A stretch of 64,000 bases of DNA from Hoeflea_A sp963921345 (GTDB taxonomy: Bacteria; Pseudomonadota; Alphaproteobacteria; Rhizobiales; Rhizobiaceae): positions 1,054,001-1,118,000 of the forward strand of contig CAWUFE020000002.1 of assembly GCA_963921345.3 (NCBI GenBank). Direction: 5' to 3'. The notes beneath the pieces are model-generated. The model made no database searches. It had not been told where the DNA came from and saw only the letters and a list, made by a program, of their open reading frames with translations. Made by a program: the position numbers and the translations under genes. Positions within the stretch are counted from its first letter, which is position 1; every line of letters begins with the position of its first letter. Shown here in pieces: positions 34,740-44,947 of the stretch.

Positions 34740-37700
34740 TTAGACCGTGCCCCAGATGTCGACCGGGTCCTTGATCTCGTTGCAATCGTCGATGCAGTCG
34801 TATCCGACAATGTCCTGGAAGTGGAACTGCGAGACGTCGTCAAGACCAACCAACTCCATAACGGCCTCTGGAGCAGCATCAGTACCTGCTTCGTTGTAGT
34901 AGACGCGAAGCCAGGATTCGCCCTTCGCTGCATCCATTGTAGACAAGAGGGCTATGGACGTACCGAGATCATCGAAACCATCCGCAAGGTCGGCGATCGC
35001 GGCATCCACATCGGTCTGGTCGACATCCACACCCCAGATGAGACCGTGGTTGTCCAACAGGGCGTCCTCGAAGGTCCGTGCACTGACGAAATACTTCAGC
35101 GACGAGTTCGAGTTGAACGCGTTCACCGCGTTGGCATCCGCATCGTCCCGGCTGACCGCCTGGTTTTCCTCCTCACTATAGTTGAAGGCATCGCCGCACT
35201 CGTCGAGCTCGCCATCAGACTTGCGGAAGGCAACCTTGTCACCCTCGCGACGGTCATCATCGGCCCCAAACGCATCGTCAAGCGTGGTCCAAAAGCGGCC
35301 ATCTATTGTGGTGTTGGCCGTCTTGTTGATTGCTTCATTGACATCGTACGTGTCGAGGTTGTCGAGGCCTCCGCCTTGGTTGAAGTCCATGACATAGACC
35401 ACACCGGAGACACCAAGGTCACCACCGTTGCCGGGGGTCAGACCCGCAGCATCCAGTAGACCGGCAAAGTCGAAGTCCGGTGTATCGTCGTTATCGTAGC
35501 CGTCAGCTGCGAACGCGGCCTCGCTGTTGGTCCGGGCGGAAGCCACGAAGACATCCTGATCCGGCTCGGTCTTGTCGTCGATCGAGACGTCAAGATCGAA
35601 GTCAGTTGGCTCAACACCGTCTGTCTGACCAACACTATCCAGCGACTGAGTATCGTCCTGCTGCGGATCCAAACCAGGAGTGGTGTCCACCGTGAGCGGA
35701 TCCTCATCCGCATGGCTGGTATCGGTCGACACTACGATCGTCGCCGCACCTGTGCCATTGACCGTCGCATCGATCAGGGTGGTACCCAAAATCGGCCCGC
35801 CGGCAACCGGGGCATTGTTCGAATTAGCTCCGGCATGTCCGATCGCAGCCGGACCATTCAGTTCCGAGAACTCAAGACGGCCAGGAACGAAGGCACCGAT
35901 CTGAACATTCAGCTCATGGTCCGTCGCAATCGTCACAGCGTAGGTGTCCACAAAATCCTGCAACGTAGTTGCCAGATCGGTGTTCCACGCGATCGAGTAA
36001 TTGACAGGCCCGCCACCGACGAGAGTCGAGATTTCGAGTGTGATCGAAGCCGGCGGATTTCCTGGGAGATCCAGAGCCGAGAATTCCACTCCAGCAAACT
36101 CGTCGTCTGTCCCATCGTCGTCGACGGTCGCGGTGACTGCGCCAAATCCGGCCGCACCCAAACCGTCTGCCGCCGTCAATACAACCTTGTCAGCATCGTT
36201 CGGATCAATCGATGCAGTCATAAGGGTATTGACACCAGCATCACCATTGATCGCTGCGACAACCTTTGCAGCGATCTCAGCGGGTGACGAACGGTCGGTA
36301 TCTTCAACACGAACGATATACGGGTTGGGAGCGATGGCTGCGAAAGAGATAACCACAATATCGCCCATGTCCTGAAAACCAGCACCCGAGCTGAAGTCAA
36401 TGCACGTTACCTGCGGTGTTTCAGGAATGTCTGCCACAGCAATATCATCCGCAGCTGAAACAACAACTGTTGGCGTATTGCCCGTTTTATCGTCAGGACC
36501 GATCAGGCAAATGTTACCATCAGCATCGACTTCCATCGTAAAGTTGGCTGCAGCCATGGCCGCCGGTCGGTTTGCATTGAAATGAGCCGCGATGTCTTCC
36601 GCCAGATCATTCAATTCCGAAATGGTGTCAACCACACCGTCGGCACTCAATGCACCAAGTGCACCAAGATTGGGTCCGAGGGCGCCGGTATCGAACGTAT
36701 AGGTATAGATCACGTTCGGGTTGCCCGGCCAGCTGACGTCCCAGGTGAATTCATCACCATTACCAATCTGACCATCCAACTCGGCCTTATGAACCGCCGG
36801 AACAGCAGCGTCTGTGCCTGTAGCTTCGACGACCAAGTCACCGTCAACCCTGCAGATTGTGACAACCGGACCATCGACCGTAACGTCCCAGCAATCAGCA
36901 TCTAGCAGACCATCGATCCAGTCCTGAATCTGATCTTCAAGATCGGCAGCGATCGCTGCCGCATTCGCAGGAACATTGCCGGGCGGAGTATGGAGCGGTG
37001 TGCCGACTTCTGAAGTGAAGAACGTATCGGCTACGCCGTCACCTGTCGTATCGATTCCAATCTCGAACACATCGCATTCTTCGAGATCATCGTCGGCTAT
37101 GGTGACATGAGCGTAACAAGGATCGCAGCCATAGTCGCCTACGAGCATGTCGACACCGTCAGAGCCGGCGTCGAGGAAGTCGTCGCCCTGGCCGCCGATC
37201 AAAAGGTCGTTGCCCTCTTCACCGTGCAGGCAGTCATCGTCATCGTCGCCGCAAAGGACGTCGTCGCCGGTACCACCGCGAAGATTGTCTTCGCCGTCAC
37301 CACCGAAGATGATGTCGTCATTCGCACCGCCATCGGCATAGTCGTTGCCGGAGCCGGCCAGGATCAGGTCATCGCCTTCATCGCCGAAGAGGCAATCGTC
37401 GCCTTCCTCACCCTGCAACTCGTCGTCACCGGTTCCGCCTTCGATCTGGTCGTTGCCGGCCGCGCCGAAGATCAGGTCGTTGCCACCATTGCCGCGGATG
37501 AAATCCTCGCCAAGGAGGCCCGGAGTGACGCCGTCTGCGGTGATCCGGTTGCCCGTGATCATGTCGTTGCCTTCACCCAGATCAGCGGTGACGCCGTCGT
37601 CGGACACAACCAGTTCGTCCATGATCTTGCTGGCGTCGGTAGCAATGCCAGTCTCTCCGTTCGGACGGGTCGTCGTCGGATTATCGTCAGCACCCCATTC

Positions 37701-40700
37701 CTCGAACACCGTCCAGAACTTCAGGTCGGCGAGCATCGGACCGTCGAACTCCAGCAGTTCCTGATTGCGAACGCCATCGGTGCCCTTGATCAGGGTCAGA
37801 TCGATCAAAGAGCTTTCGAGGCGCGCAAATGTGTTGGAGAACTGGAAGTTGTTTCCGCCGGCATCCCAGGCAGTCAGAGGATCATGTCTCCAGTTATCGT
37901 TCAGGATCCGCGTGGTGCCGGCATTGCCGTCATCGGTCAGAAGCAGCGTTTCCAACCGGTTGTCCGAAGATCCCAAGTGGTTGACTTCAAACAGACCTGC
38001 AGTGTTCGGATCGCAGTCGACCACGTTGATAAGCAGCGTCTTGATATGGTTGACATTGAAGTTGTCGATGCGCTGGTCGTTGACACCCGGATCAACCTTC
38101 CAGATCGTGTCGACCCTCGCATCAAAACCTTCCCCGTCCAGCAAGATATCAAAGTCGTCCGGCAGGTTACCATTTTTCGGCGGGCAGCACTGATCGAAGA
38201 TCAGTTGCACACCCGGCGTGCCGAAATCGTCGCAAAGTTCAGCGGGATTCTGCGTCGCATCCGGATTATTCGGGATGTCGAAAACGCGAAGGTCGCCATG
38301 GACACCGCCTGCGAAGATAACCTCCTGCAGCTCATTGTCCTGAACCGCAGTAAGCCAGATGGTGGTAGCCGACGTTGCACCGACGCTTTCGAGGATCTTG
38401 ATACGCTCGACGTTCCAGATCTCACCATTGCTGTCCAGATCTGATGCGAACACACCAAGGGTGTCGAAACCATCGCCGCCATCGACTTTCACTGCCGATG
38501 CAAACAGCGGGCCGCCAAGATCCGGATCGTCACCAAGACCAAACCCGCCTTCCTCGAAGAAGAAGAAGCTGTTGCCGGCGTCGTCGTAGACTTCCAGCGA
38601 GAACCCGTTCTGGTCGGTGTCGTTATCGTTGGCCATATCGCCGAAGATAAGGAACACATCGCCAGCCGGCTGCTGAACGCCGTTGACCGTGGGCGGTGTG
38701 ATGTTGACCGTCTGCAGGCCAAGCAGCCCGTTGCCCAGACCATCGGCCATCCCGGCGAAGAAGTCGATCGCCGCCGTGTTGGCCGCCGCTACTGTACCAG
38801 CCATGTCGGGCATGACATCCGAAGGCCGCGAACTGGTCAGATCGCTGACTTCGATGTTCAGGGTGTGCGTCGTCGTGCCGAGAGCCGGACCCCAGGCCGG
38901 GAAGGGAAGCCAGCTTGGAAGCGTTGGGCCGCCTTGCCAACCGTTGTTGATGCTGCCGATGATCGACGGCACGCCCGAGGCTTTCAGCGAGATGGTTCCA
39001 AGCTGCTCTTCGCGCGGACCGAAGCCGGGCTCGTTGCCGGCGGCGTTCTCGGTGATGCGAAGCTCGTTCAGACGCACCTCGTCAAGCGTGACGATCAACT
39101 CGTCGATCTCTTCACCGGCCAGCTTGGACTGCGGATCGGAGTCCAGCCACGCATAGTTGGCGGTCATGTCGAAGATGTCCCAGACCGGGCCGAGATCGTT
39201 CTCGTCACCAGGGGCCGCAAGCCAGAAGTCGTCCTGCAGATCCCAGATGCCGACAGAAGCACGGCTCTGGCCCATGGCGACATGGTCGAGTTCGGCCGCC
39301 AGCGACGCGTCGAAGATCATCTCATCATCAAAGACCGGCGCGATGAACGGCAGGTTGATGCAGGGAGCGCACACGTCCACATTGCTGAGGAAATCGAACG
39401 GTTCCGGTCCGGGAGGTCCGGGCCAGTCCGGATCGCCGAGAACCGGAGCCGGGCTCTGGTCTTCGTTGATCAGCAGAGCGCCCTCGATGTCGTTCAACGT
39501 CACACCGGATACGAGGACTGCACCGTCCGGGCCGGCATTGTCGGCCTTCGTCAGGACGAACAGGTCGTCACCGCCCATGCCATTGGCAATGTCGCCGGCA
39601 TTGGCCGTCTGCTGGAAGAAGGGAACCGGGCCATCGATGCCGACACCGGCGTTGGCGGTGAACACGTCGTCGCCTTCGGAGCCGTCGAGGACCTCCACAA
39701 TGGTGTCGGTGAACGGAATTACCAAGCCGTTCTGGTCAACCGTGACCTTGATCTTGTCCGGATAGGTATTGCCGTTGCTGTCGGTCGCCAGCACGTCGAG
39801 CTCAAACACGACCAGGCCGTTGACGAGACCGTCTGTATCCACCGGCCCGTTGTCGAGCAGAACCGTCGAGCTGAGCTTGGTCGGATCGGCAAGCACCAGC
39901 TTCGTGCCGGTGATGTCCATGGCGAAGGCGCCGCCCAGACCCTGGTCGGTCGGATCGTTGGTGATCACGAAGGTGTGGCTGTCCGGAGTGGTATCCGGAT
40001 CGACAGCCACCAGGTCCGTCAGCGTAAGGCCGACCGGAAGCGTCGCCGAAACGTCCAGCTCATCCGGCAGAATGTCGGTCGGGTCTTCATCGATGATCGG
40101 AGTAACGTCGATCGTAAAGGTCTTGACTTCGGTCAGACCACCCGAGTCTTCAACCTGGATTTCGACGTCAATGCTCGTCACGCCGACTTCCGAATCGATC
40201 GCCGAAGCATCGAGCACGCGAAGCTCGTCGCCGACGATTTCGAAGGCATTGGCAACCGACTGGCTGACAATGCTGTAGGTGGCGGTATCGCCATCGTCCA
40301 CATCGTCAGACGTCAGAATACCGACAACAAGACCGCCAACGCCAGGATTGGACAGTGATCCATCCTGCTCGTCGATCGTCATGTTCGACAGATCGAGATT
40401 GTACGGCGCCTCATTGATATCGACGATGTCGATGTCGACTTCTTTGGAGAACTCGTTGCCGTCGCTGTCGGTCACCGTGATCGTCACGGTCATCACATCG
40501 GCGGTTTCATGGTCGAGCTTGCTGGCATCGACCACAATGATGTTCGGCTGCTGGGCGGTCGGATCGTCGAGGCCGAAAGCGCCGCTCGGATCGTCGATGC
40601 TCCAGGTAAAAGTCTCGCCGCCATCCGGATCGACGGCCGTCAATGTGCCATCGGTTACCGCTGTGCCATTGGTTGCGTCTTCCGCTACTTCCGTACCAAT

Positions 40701-41351
40701 CAGAATGTCGATCGGTGCCTCGTTGCCCAGTTCGCCCGTGTAGGGATCGCCGCCCGGGAATTCGTAGGGAAGGTCGTCGACAGCCGTCGGGCTGTCGATG
40801 GCAGCCGCCGCCTTCAGCAGGCCGTTGGCTTCGTCGTCAACGTCAGCCTTGAACTCGTCCGATTCGGTGAACTCGACGATCAGCTGTTCGCGGGTCAGCG
40901 CGCCGCTCTTCAGGACGGCAAGCCAGAAGTTGTAGCCTTCCTGGTCGGCCGGGCGACCCAGAATGTTGAGGTAGAGCAGAGACAGGAAGTCTTCGTCCGA
41001 AAGGTTGTCGCCAAAACGGGCGATGTATTCGTCCGACTCAAGCCACTGGCCGATCGTCTCGATCAGAGCGTCCCGGTACGACAGGCCAGGATTGTCTTCC
41101 TGGACTTCGCGGAAGCGGTTGGTCCAGAACGTCAGGCCGCCGCTGTCGGACATGCGGTCGAAAATGGCCTGGTAAAGCCGCAGGATCGAACGAACATCGT
41201 CGGCCTGCAGACACAGCGCCGTGGCGAAATCCGCCAGCGCTTCTTCAAGATCATCCGCTTCAGTGAGAAAAGCGTCCCATTGATCGATTTGAGCCGGTGT
41301 CGGCGTTTGCCGCAGGATCGCTTCGTAATAGGCGATAATTGTCGGTCCCAT
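34740..41351 (-). CDS. Giant DUF4214/cadherin/RTX surface protein, probable type I secretion substrate
   Basis: A 2203-residue acidic protein from the ATG at 41351 (AGAGGGTGACT upstream). Residues about 5-175 are a DUF4214 domain (IYQAIF-like LRLYQAIFDRMSDSGGLTFW, LYLNILGRPADQEGYNFW). About 205-560 are cadherin-like repeats (DPDGGETFTWSID, VTVTDSDGNEFSKEVDID). A long beta-rich region follows to about 1280. RTX nonapeptides occupy about 1285-1405 (GGNDLIFGAAGNDQIEGG). Further beta domains lead to a C-terminus ending CNEIKDPVDIWGTV. There is no Sec signal peptide, which fits export by the linked PrtD/HlyD system. It is probably an S-layer-like or adhesive protein. Confidence 0.85.
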   Translation of the reverse strand: MGPTIIAYYEAILRQTPTPAQIDQWDAFLTEADDLEEALADFATALCLQADDVRSILRLYQAIFDRMSDSGGLTFWTNRFREVQEDNPGLSYRDALIETIGQWLESDEYIARFGDNLSDEDFLSLLYLNILGRPADQEGYNFWLAVLKSGALTREQLIVEFTESDEFKADVDDEANGLLKAAAAIDSPTAVDDLPYEFPGGDPYTGELGNEAPIDILIGTEVAEDATNGTAVTDGTLTAVDPDGGETFTWSIDDPSGAFGLDDPTAQQPNIIVVDASKLDHETADVMTVTITVTDSDGNEFSKEVDIDIVDINEAPYNLDLSNMTIDEQDGSLSNPGVGGLVVGILTSDDVDDGDTATYSIVSQSVANAFEIVGDELRVLDASAIDSEVGVTSIDVEIQVEDSGGLTEVKTFTIDVTPIIDEDPTDILPDELDVSATLPVGLTLTDLVAVDPDTTPDSHTFVITNDPTDQGLGGAFAMDITGTKLVLADPTKLSSTVLLDNGPVDTDGLVNGLVVFELDVLATDSNGNTYPDKIKVTVDQNGLVIPFTDTIVEVLDGSEGDDVFTANAGVGIDGPVPFFQQTANAGDIANGMGGDDLFVLTKADNAGPDGAVLVSGVTLNDIEGALLINEDQSPAPVLGDPDWPGPPGPEPFDFLSNVDVCAPCINLPFIAPVFDDEMIFDASLAAELDHVAMGQSRASVGIWDLQDDFWLAAPGDENDLGPVWDIFDMTANYAWLDSDPQSKLAGEEIDELIVTLDEVRLNELRITENAAGNEPGFGPREEQLGTISLKASGVPSIIGSINNGWQGGPTLPSWLPFPAWGPALGTTTHTLNIEVSDLTSSRPSDVMPDMAGTVAAANTAAIDFFAGMADGLGNGLLGLQTVNITPPTVNGVQQPAGDVFLIFGDMANDNDTDQNGFSLEVYDDAGNSFFFFEEGGFGLGDDPDLGGPLFASAVKVDGGDGFDTLGVFASDLDSNGEIWNVERIKILESVGATSATTIWLTAVQDNELQEVIFAGGVHGDLRVFDIPNNPDATQNPAELCDDFGTPGVQLIFDQCCPPKNGNLPDDFDILLDGEGFDARVDTIWKVDPGVNDQRIDNFNVNHIKTLLINVVDCDPNTAGLFEVNHLGSSDNRLETLLLTDDGNAGTTRILNDNWRHDPLTAWDAGGNNFQFSNTFARLESSLIDLTLIKGTDGVRNQELLEFDGPMLADLKFWTVFEEWGADDNPTTTRPNGETGIATDASKIMDELVVSDDGVTADLGEGNDMITGNRITADGVTPGLLGEDFIRGNGGNDLIFGAAGNDQIEGGTGDDELQGEEGDDCLFGDEGDDLILAGSGNDYADGGANDDIIFGGDGEDNLRGGTGDDVLCGDDDDDCLHGEEGNDLLIGGQGDDFLDAGSDGVDMLVGDYGCDPCYAHVTIADDDLEECDVFEIGIDTTGDGVADTFFTSEVGTPLHTPPGNVPANAAAIAADLEDQIQDWIDGLLDADCWDVTVDGPVVTICRVDGDLVVEATGTDAAVPAVHKAELDGQIGNGDEFTWDVSWPGNPNVIYTYTFDTGALGPNLGALGALSADGVVDTISELNDLAEDIAAHFNANRPAAMAAANFTMEVDADGNICLIGPDDKTGNTPTVVVSAADDIAVADIPETPQVTCIDFSSGAGFQDMGDIVVISFAAIAPNPYIVRVEDTDRSSPAEIAAKVVAAINGDAGVNTLMTASIDPNDADKVVLTAADGLGAAGFGAVTATVDDDGTDDEFAGVEFSALDLPGNPPASITLEISTLVGGGPVNYSIAWNTDLATTLQDFVDTYAVTIATDHELNVQIGAFVPGRLEFSELNGPAAIGHAGANSNNAPVAGGPILGTTLIDATVNGTGAATIVVSTDTSHADEDPLTVDTTPGLDPQQDDTQSLDSVGQTDGVEPTDFDLDVSIDDKTEPDQDVFVASARTNSEAAFAADGYDNDDTPDFDFAGLLDAAGLTPGNGGDLGVSGVVYVMDFNQGGGLDNLDTYDVNEAINKTANTTIDGRFWTTLDDAFGADDDRREGDKVAFRKSDGELDECGDAFNYSEEENQAVSRDDADANAVNAFNSNSSLKYFVSARTFEDALLDNHGLIWGVDVDQTDVDAAIADLADGFDDLGTSIALLSTMDAAKGESWLRVYYNEAGTDAAPEAVMELVGLDDVSQFHFQDIVGYDCIDDCNEIKDPVDIWGTV
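37131..37500 (-). repeat. RTX-type calcium-binding nonapeptide array inside the giant protein
   Basis: About a dozen GGxGxDxLx-type nonapeptides run consecutively, for example GAAGNDQIEGGTGDDEL and GGDGEDNLRGGTGDDVL. Several carry Cys in the hydrophobic position (DDCLFGDEGDD, DDVLCGDDDDDC), which is unusual because RTX exoproteins normally avoid cysteine. Confidence 0.85.
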
Positions 41352-41770
41352 AGTCACCCTCTTCTGGCAGGTTGTTGCCGGCTATCCCGGCTGTGAAAAT
41401 TCTCTCGGTCGATTGGTCGCATGCACTCAGAACTCAGCACGCACCTCATCCCATCGGATCGATGCATACAGTAATTTACATACCCGTGCAAGCGGGCCTG
41501 CTGTAAATGGGGAATTAATTTGAGCTGAATGTCGGGGCCGCCGCTCAATACCTGCGCGTGTGTTACACTTTGGTCACACCTGGCTGAGCCAAACGCAAGC
41601 AGAGCCGAAAATCCGGCCGCTAGGCCGCTGCAATAGGACACTTTACGCCGGGTTGCAAGACGGGTTTCGTATTTTCAACACCCGTTCCCCAAAAGCCCTC
41701 TCAAAACACAGACCTGTGGCAGAATCGCCACATTGAAGAATCGGAGGGAGTTCGCGATGGCGAATCGCAA
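41352..41770. promoter_or_regulatory. 419-bp intergenic region with nested inverted repeat, promoter of the giant protein
   Basis: The gap between the giant gene start and the end of the methyltransferase gene is less GC-rich than its surroundings. At 41474-41508 ATTTACA and TGTAAAT are inverted 7-bp arms around an inner CCCG/CGGG pair, about 125-155 bases upstream of the start codon, giving a cruciform-like operator candidate. No convincing -35/-10 pair was found. An ORF of 95 codons (41354-41641) overlaps this region but has no recognisable protein features. No clear terminator for the methyltransferase gene is visible. Confidence 0.5.
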
Positions 41771-42520
41771 TCAGTCGTTTCGGATGGAATAGATGACGGC
41801 ACCGTGCATGCCAACCTGGTCTTCCATCTCGATGAAGTAGCGGCGAAAGTCGTTGGCGTGGAGAAGCGCCACCAGCTGATCGAGCCGGTAGTCATTCATC
41901 ATCATGACGCCGTCATTATAAAAGGCACCGTTCGGGACATAGTCGTGGACCCCGGTTTCATCGACGCTGAAATATTTCAGGCTGTTGCTGAAATAATGGC
42001 TGTGGCGCTCGTCCTTGAACAGCGTGAAATGAACCGAGACCACGCCTCCCGGCCGGATCAGCTTGAGGAGCGAATCGAAAAGCGCATAGCCGAGCCGGGT
42101 CTCGATGTGCTGAAAAACGATATAGCTGTTCAGCCAGTCGAAATAGACTCCCTCGGCGGCCAGCGCCGCAGGGCTCTCGAAGCAGTCGACATTGCGCAGC
42201 CGTCGCGACCGGGCGTTGCGAAGACACTCCTCGCGCATCGTCTCCGAGACGTCGATGCCCGCGACCCGTCGGCAGACCCCCGCCATCGGTACGGTCAGCC
42301 GGCCGACCCCGCAGCCGAAATCGATGGCCGCATCGTCGCTGCCGATCAGGTAACCAAAATGCTGCTTGAACCGTTCGAGCACGCCGTTCACGAATTCTCC
42401 GCCCGAGCGAAAAAACGCTTCGCGGCCGGCCGAATCCATGCCGCCCTTGTAACGCTCTTCCGTCAGCACCGCCCAGTATGGGTCGTCTTGCGCGAATTTT
42501 TCCCAAGCATCGCCGGACAT
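41771..42520 (-). CDS. SAM-dependent methyltransferase, class I
   Basis: A 249-residue methyltransferase starting at the ATG at 42520 (GGGAGGTCCC immediately before). SAM motif I is AIDFGCGVGRLTVPMA (65-80), motif II region RVAGIDVSETM, and a post-motif LIRPGGVVSVHFTLF. The N-terminus KFAQDDPYWAVLTEERYKG resembles methyltransferases in glycan and lipid clusters. It is divergent from a second methyltransferase followed by three glycosyltransferases. It may methylate a sugar residue or a carrier (inference). It is the only minus-strand gene of this cluster. Confidence 0.88.
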   Translation of the reverse strand: MSGDAWEKFAQDDPYWAVLTEERYKGGMDSAGREAFFRSGGEFVNGVLERFKQHFGYLIGSDDAAIDFGCGVGRLTVPMAGVCRRVAGIDVSETMREECLRNARSRRLRNVDCFESPAALAAEGVYFDWLNSYIVFQHIETRLGYALFDSLLKLIRPGGVVSVHFTLFKDERHSHYFSNSLKYFSVDETGVHDYVPNGAFYNDGVMMMNDYRLDQLVALLHANDFRRYFIEMEDQVGMHGAVIYSIRND

Positions 42521-42711
42521 GGGACCTCCCGTCGGAAACTCTCCGGTCGTCATATGCAACCGACCTGCCTGATACCATCCGCCGACGACAGCCGGCAAGC
42601 ACGCAGAGCAATATGCCGGACGGCCGTCGACACCCGGTCTGGACCACGAGAATTCAATCGTTTATGGCTCGTGTGTTTTTTGCACCCGCTCACCTCGTAT
42701 TCTCAATCGGC

Positions 42712-43899
42712 ATGTCAGCACCTTCGGAACCAGCAAAACCGGACCGGGCAGCGATCGAAGCGCTGATCCGCAACCGGCTTCTGAAAGAAGCTGAGGCCGT
42801 GCCGGAGAATACCGGAACGGCAATCGCCCGATATGGCCGCGCCTCACGGAGGAAATCCATGGTTCGCATCCTGAAAAACCTTGCAGAACACCTTCGCAGC
42901 CTGCGGCACATGACCGCGACGCGGCTGCGCACACAGGAGATCGAGGCGCTGGTCGAGGATCTCGGCCTGACACCCGAATCGATGGGCGTGATGCAGGACA
43001 AGGTGCGCCGGCTATCCGGCGAGGCGCGCAATTTCAGCCGGCAGATCGAAAAGAACACGCAGTTGATCGAAGCCTTCCAGGCGCGCATCGCGCAATACCG
43101 GGAAGAGATCGTCGAACTCAATGCCATTGTCGACCTGCAGCGCAAATCCTATGTGGGCATCACCCGCCAGTTGGCCCAGGCCGCCACCGGCGATGCCGAC
43201 AGGACACAGAATCCGGCCGCCGGCGCCGATCCGTTTTTGGAGGTTTTTAATCGCGAGCTCGAGGAAGAGCGCCGCGGGGGCGCCGATGAAGCCCGGCACC
43301 GGCTGCGCCACTACTTGACGCACCTCGATTTCCTCGCCGACCGCAAGAAACCGAAAGTCGCGGACCTCGGCAGCGAGGGCGGCGAGTGGCTGAAAATGCT
43401 GGGTGAACAGGGTCAGGCGGCAACCGGCGTCTTCGCCCGCGAAACCTTCGCACCGACCATTGATGCCGACGGCGCCGATATCGAAGTGGTCATCGCCGAT
43501 CCGCTGACCTGGCTGCAAGGACAAAAGGCGCGGTCGATCGACCTGGTCACCGCTTTCCAGGTGATCGAGCGCTTGCCGTTCGACCGCCTCGTGGCACTGC
43601 TGAAGGAAGTTCAGCGCGTTCTCAAGCCGGGTGGCAAGGTGATTCTGGAAACCCCCAACCCCGAAAGTCTCCTGGTCGGCGCCTATAAATTCTGGCTCGA
43701 ACCGGAGCGACAGCGTCCGCTTCCTCCAGCGCTGATGGAACGGTTGATGCATTCACTGACCTTCGGTTCGGTCGAGGTCATCAGGCTGCATCCGGATGGC
43801 CGTTCGGCGATGCTGCGCGACCGCGACGGCCTGCCTCAGGATCTGTGCGATCTGGTCGCCGGTTTCGACGACTACGCGATCATCGGCGAACGGCGCTAG
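42712..43899 (+). CDS. Methyltransferase with N-terminal coiled coil, glycan-cluster type
   Basis: A 395-residue protein. Residues 1-90 are helical and charged. About 93-155 are a heptad-like coiled coil (MQDKVRRLSGEARNFSRQIE, LIEAFQARIAQYREEIVELN). The C-terminal half is a class I methyltransferase fold: motif I VADLGSEGGEWL (216-227), LVTAFQVIERLPF, and VLKPGGKVILETPNPESLL. An upstream in-frame ATG at 42664 is possible. Fusion of a coiled coil with a methyltransferase recalls O-antigen chain-terminating enzymes such as WbdD, in which the coiled coil sets chain length. It is followed after one base by a glycosyltransferase gene. Confidence 0.82.
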   Translation: MSAPSEPAKPDRAAIEALIRNRLLKEAEAVPENTGTAIARYGRASRRKSMVRILKNLAEHLRSLRHMTATRLRTQEIEALVEDLGLTPESMGVMQDKVRRLSGEARNFSRQIEKNTQLIEAFQARIAQYREEIVELNAIVDLQRKSYVGITRQLAQAATGDADRTQNPAAGADPFLEVFNRELEEERRGGADEARHRLRHYLTHLDFLADRKKPKVADLGSEGGEWLKMLGEQGQAATGVFARETFAPTIDADGADIEVVIADPLTWLQGQKARSIDLVTAFQVIERLPFDRLVALLKEVQRVLKPGGKVILETPNPESLLVGAYKFWLEPERQRPLPPALMERLMHSLTFGSVEVIRLHPDGRSAMLRDRDGLPQDLCDLVAGFDDYAIIGERR

Positions 43900-43900
43900 C

Positions 43901-44947
43901 ATGCGGATTGCAGTCGTCAACACCCAGGCGCCCTTCGTATCGGGCGGAGCCGAGTTGCACGCGCAAAACCTGATAGCCGCGTTGCGCGATGCCGGCCACC
44001 AGGCCGAACTGGTCACCATTCCGTTCAATCCGAGCAGCGCGGAACTCATTGTCGACCAGGCCGTCGCCGCGGCGGGGTTCGACATCAACAGCTTTTTCGA
44101 AAATCGCGTCGACCTGATGATCGGTTTGCGGTTTCCCGCCTATCTGATTCAGCACGACAACAAGGTGCTGTGGCTGATCCATCAATATCGCGAGGCCTAC
44201 GACCTGTGGCAGATCGGCGGGTTGCGGCCGCAACCGGCGGGCGACCGGGTGCGCCGCATGATCACCGAGATCGACGCCAGGGCGATTGCCGGTGCGAAGA
44301 AGGTGTTCACCAATTCGCAAAACGTCGCCAACCGGCTCAAGCGCTTCAACGGCATTGACGGCGAAGCACTCTACCATCCGCCGCCGGTCGAACCGGTCCG
44401 GGGCGACCGTGAATATGGCGACTATCTTTACTATCCCAGCCGGTTGTCGGGGTTGAAGCGGCAAGTGCTGTGCCTCGAGGCGCTGAAGCTTTGCAGTCAG
44501 CCCGTGCGCATCGTTTTCACCGGCGCCGCCGACAACGAACCCACCGAACGGACGTTCCGGCAGAAGGTCGAAGAGCTGGAACTCGGCGACCGGGTCGAAT
44601 GGCGTGGCTTCGTTTCCGACGAGGAACGCACCGGATTGCTGGAGGGCGCTCGTGCCGTTCTGTTCACGCCGCTCGACGAGGACCTGGGCTATATCACGCT
44701 GGAAGCCATGGCCGGAAGCAAGGCCGTCATTACCACCAGCGATTCGGGCGGGCCGCTGGAGTTCGTCGACAACGACCAGACCGGGCTGGTCTCGGCTCCG
44801 ACCGCGGAGGCGCTGGCGCAGTGCTTCGACCGGCTTTGGCGCGATCGCGACCTGGCCGCCCGGATGGGCGCCGCAGGCAAGACCAAATACGGCCGCCTCG
44901 ATATCAGCTGGGACAATGTGGTCGCCAGGCTGACGGGTGAAGCGTGA
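43901..44947 (+). CDS. Glycosyltransferase family 4
   Basis: A 348-residue GT-B glycosyltransferase. The N-terminal domain opens MRIAVVNTQAPFVSGGAELH. The C-terminal donor-binding domain has YYPSRLSGLKRQVL and the E-x7-E region PLDEDLGYITLEAMAGSKAV. It starts one base after the stop of the coiled-coil methyltransferase gene and overlaps the next glycosyltransferase at the stop/start. It probably adds a sugar in a surface polysaccharide exported by the Wzm/Wzt pair, or to a protein; the sugar is unknown. Confidence 0.9.
   Translation: MRIAVVNTQAPFVSGGAELHAQNLIAALRDAGHQAELVTIPFNPSSAELIVDQAVAAAGFDINSFFENRVDLMIGLRFPAYLIQHDNKVLWLIHQYREAYDLWQIGGLRPQPAGDRVRRMITEIDARAIAGAKKVFTNSQNVANRLKRFNGIDGEALYHPPPVEPVRGDREYGDYLYYPSRLSGLKRQVLCLEALKLCSQPVRIVFTGAADNEPTERTFRQKVEELELGDRVEWRGFVSDEERTGLLEGARAVLFTPLDEDLGYITLEAMAGSKAVITTSDSGGPLEFVDNDQTGLVSAPTAEALAQCFDRLWRDRDLAARMGAAGKTKYGRLDISWDNVVARLTGEA

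Noticed and set aside
38865..40358. A 497-codon open frame on the plus strand, opposite the giant RTX gene (also 37107-38444 and 40509-41396).
   Set aside because: Antisense shadows. The minus-strand frame encodes recognisable DUF4214, cadherin and RTX domains, while the plus-strand products show no domain.
41354..41641. A 95-codon minus-strand frame in the promoter gap of the giant gene.
   Set aside because: No domain and a start without a ribosome site; it overlaps a candidate regulatory inverted repeat.
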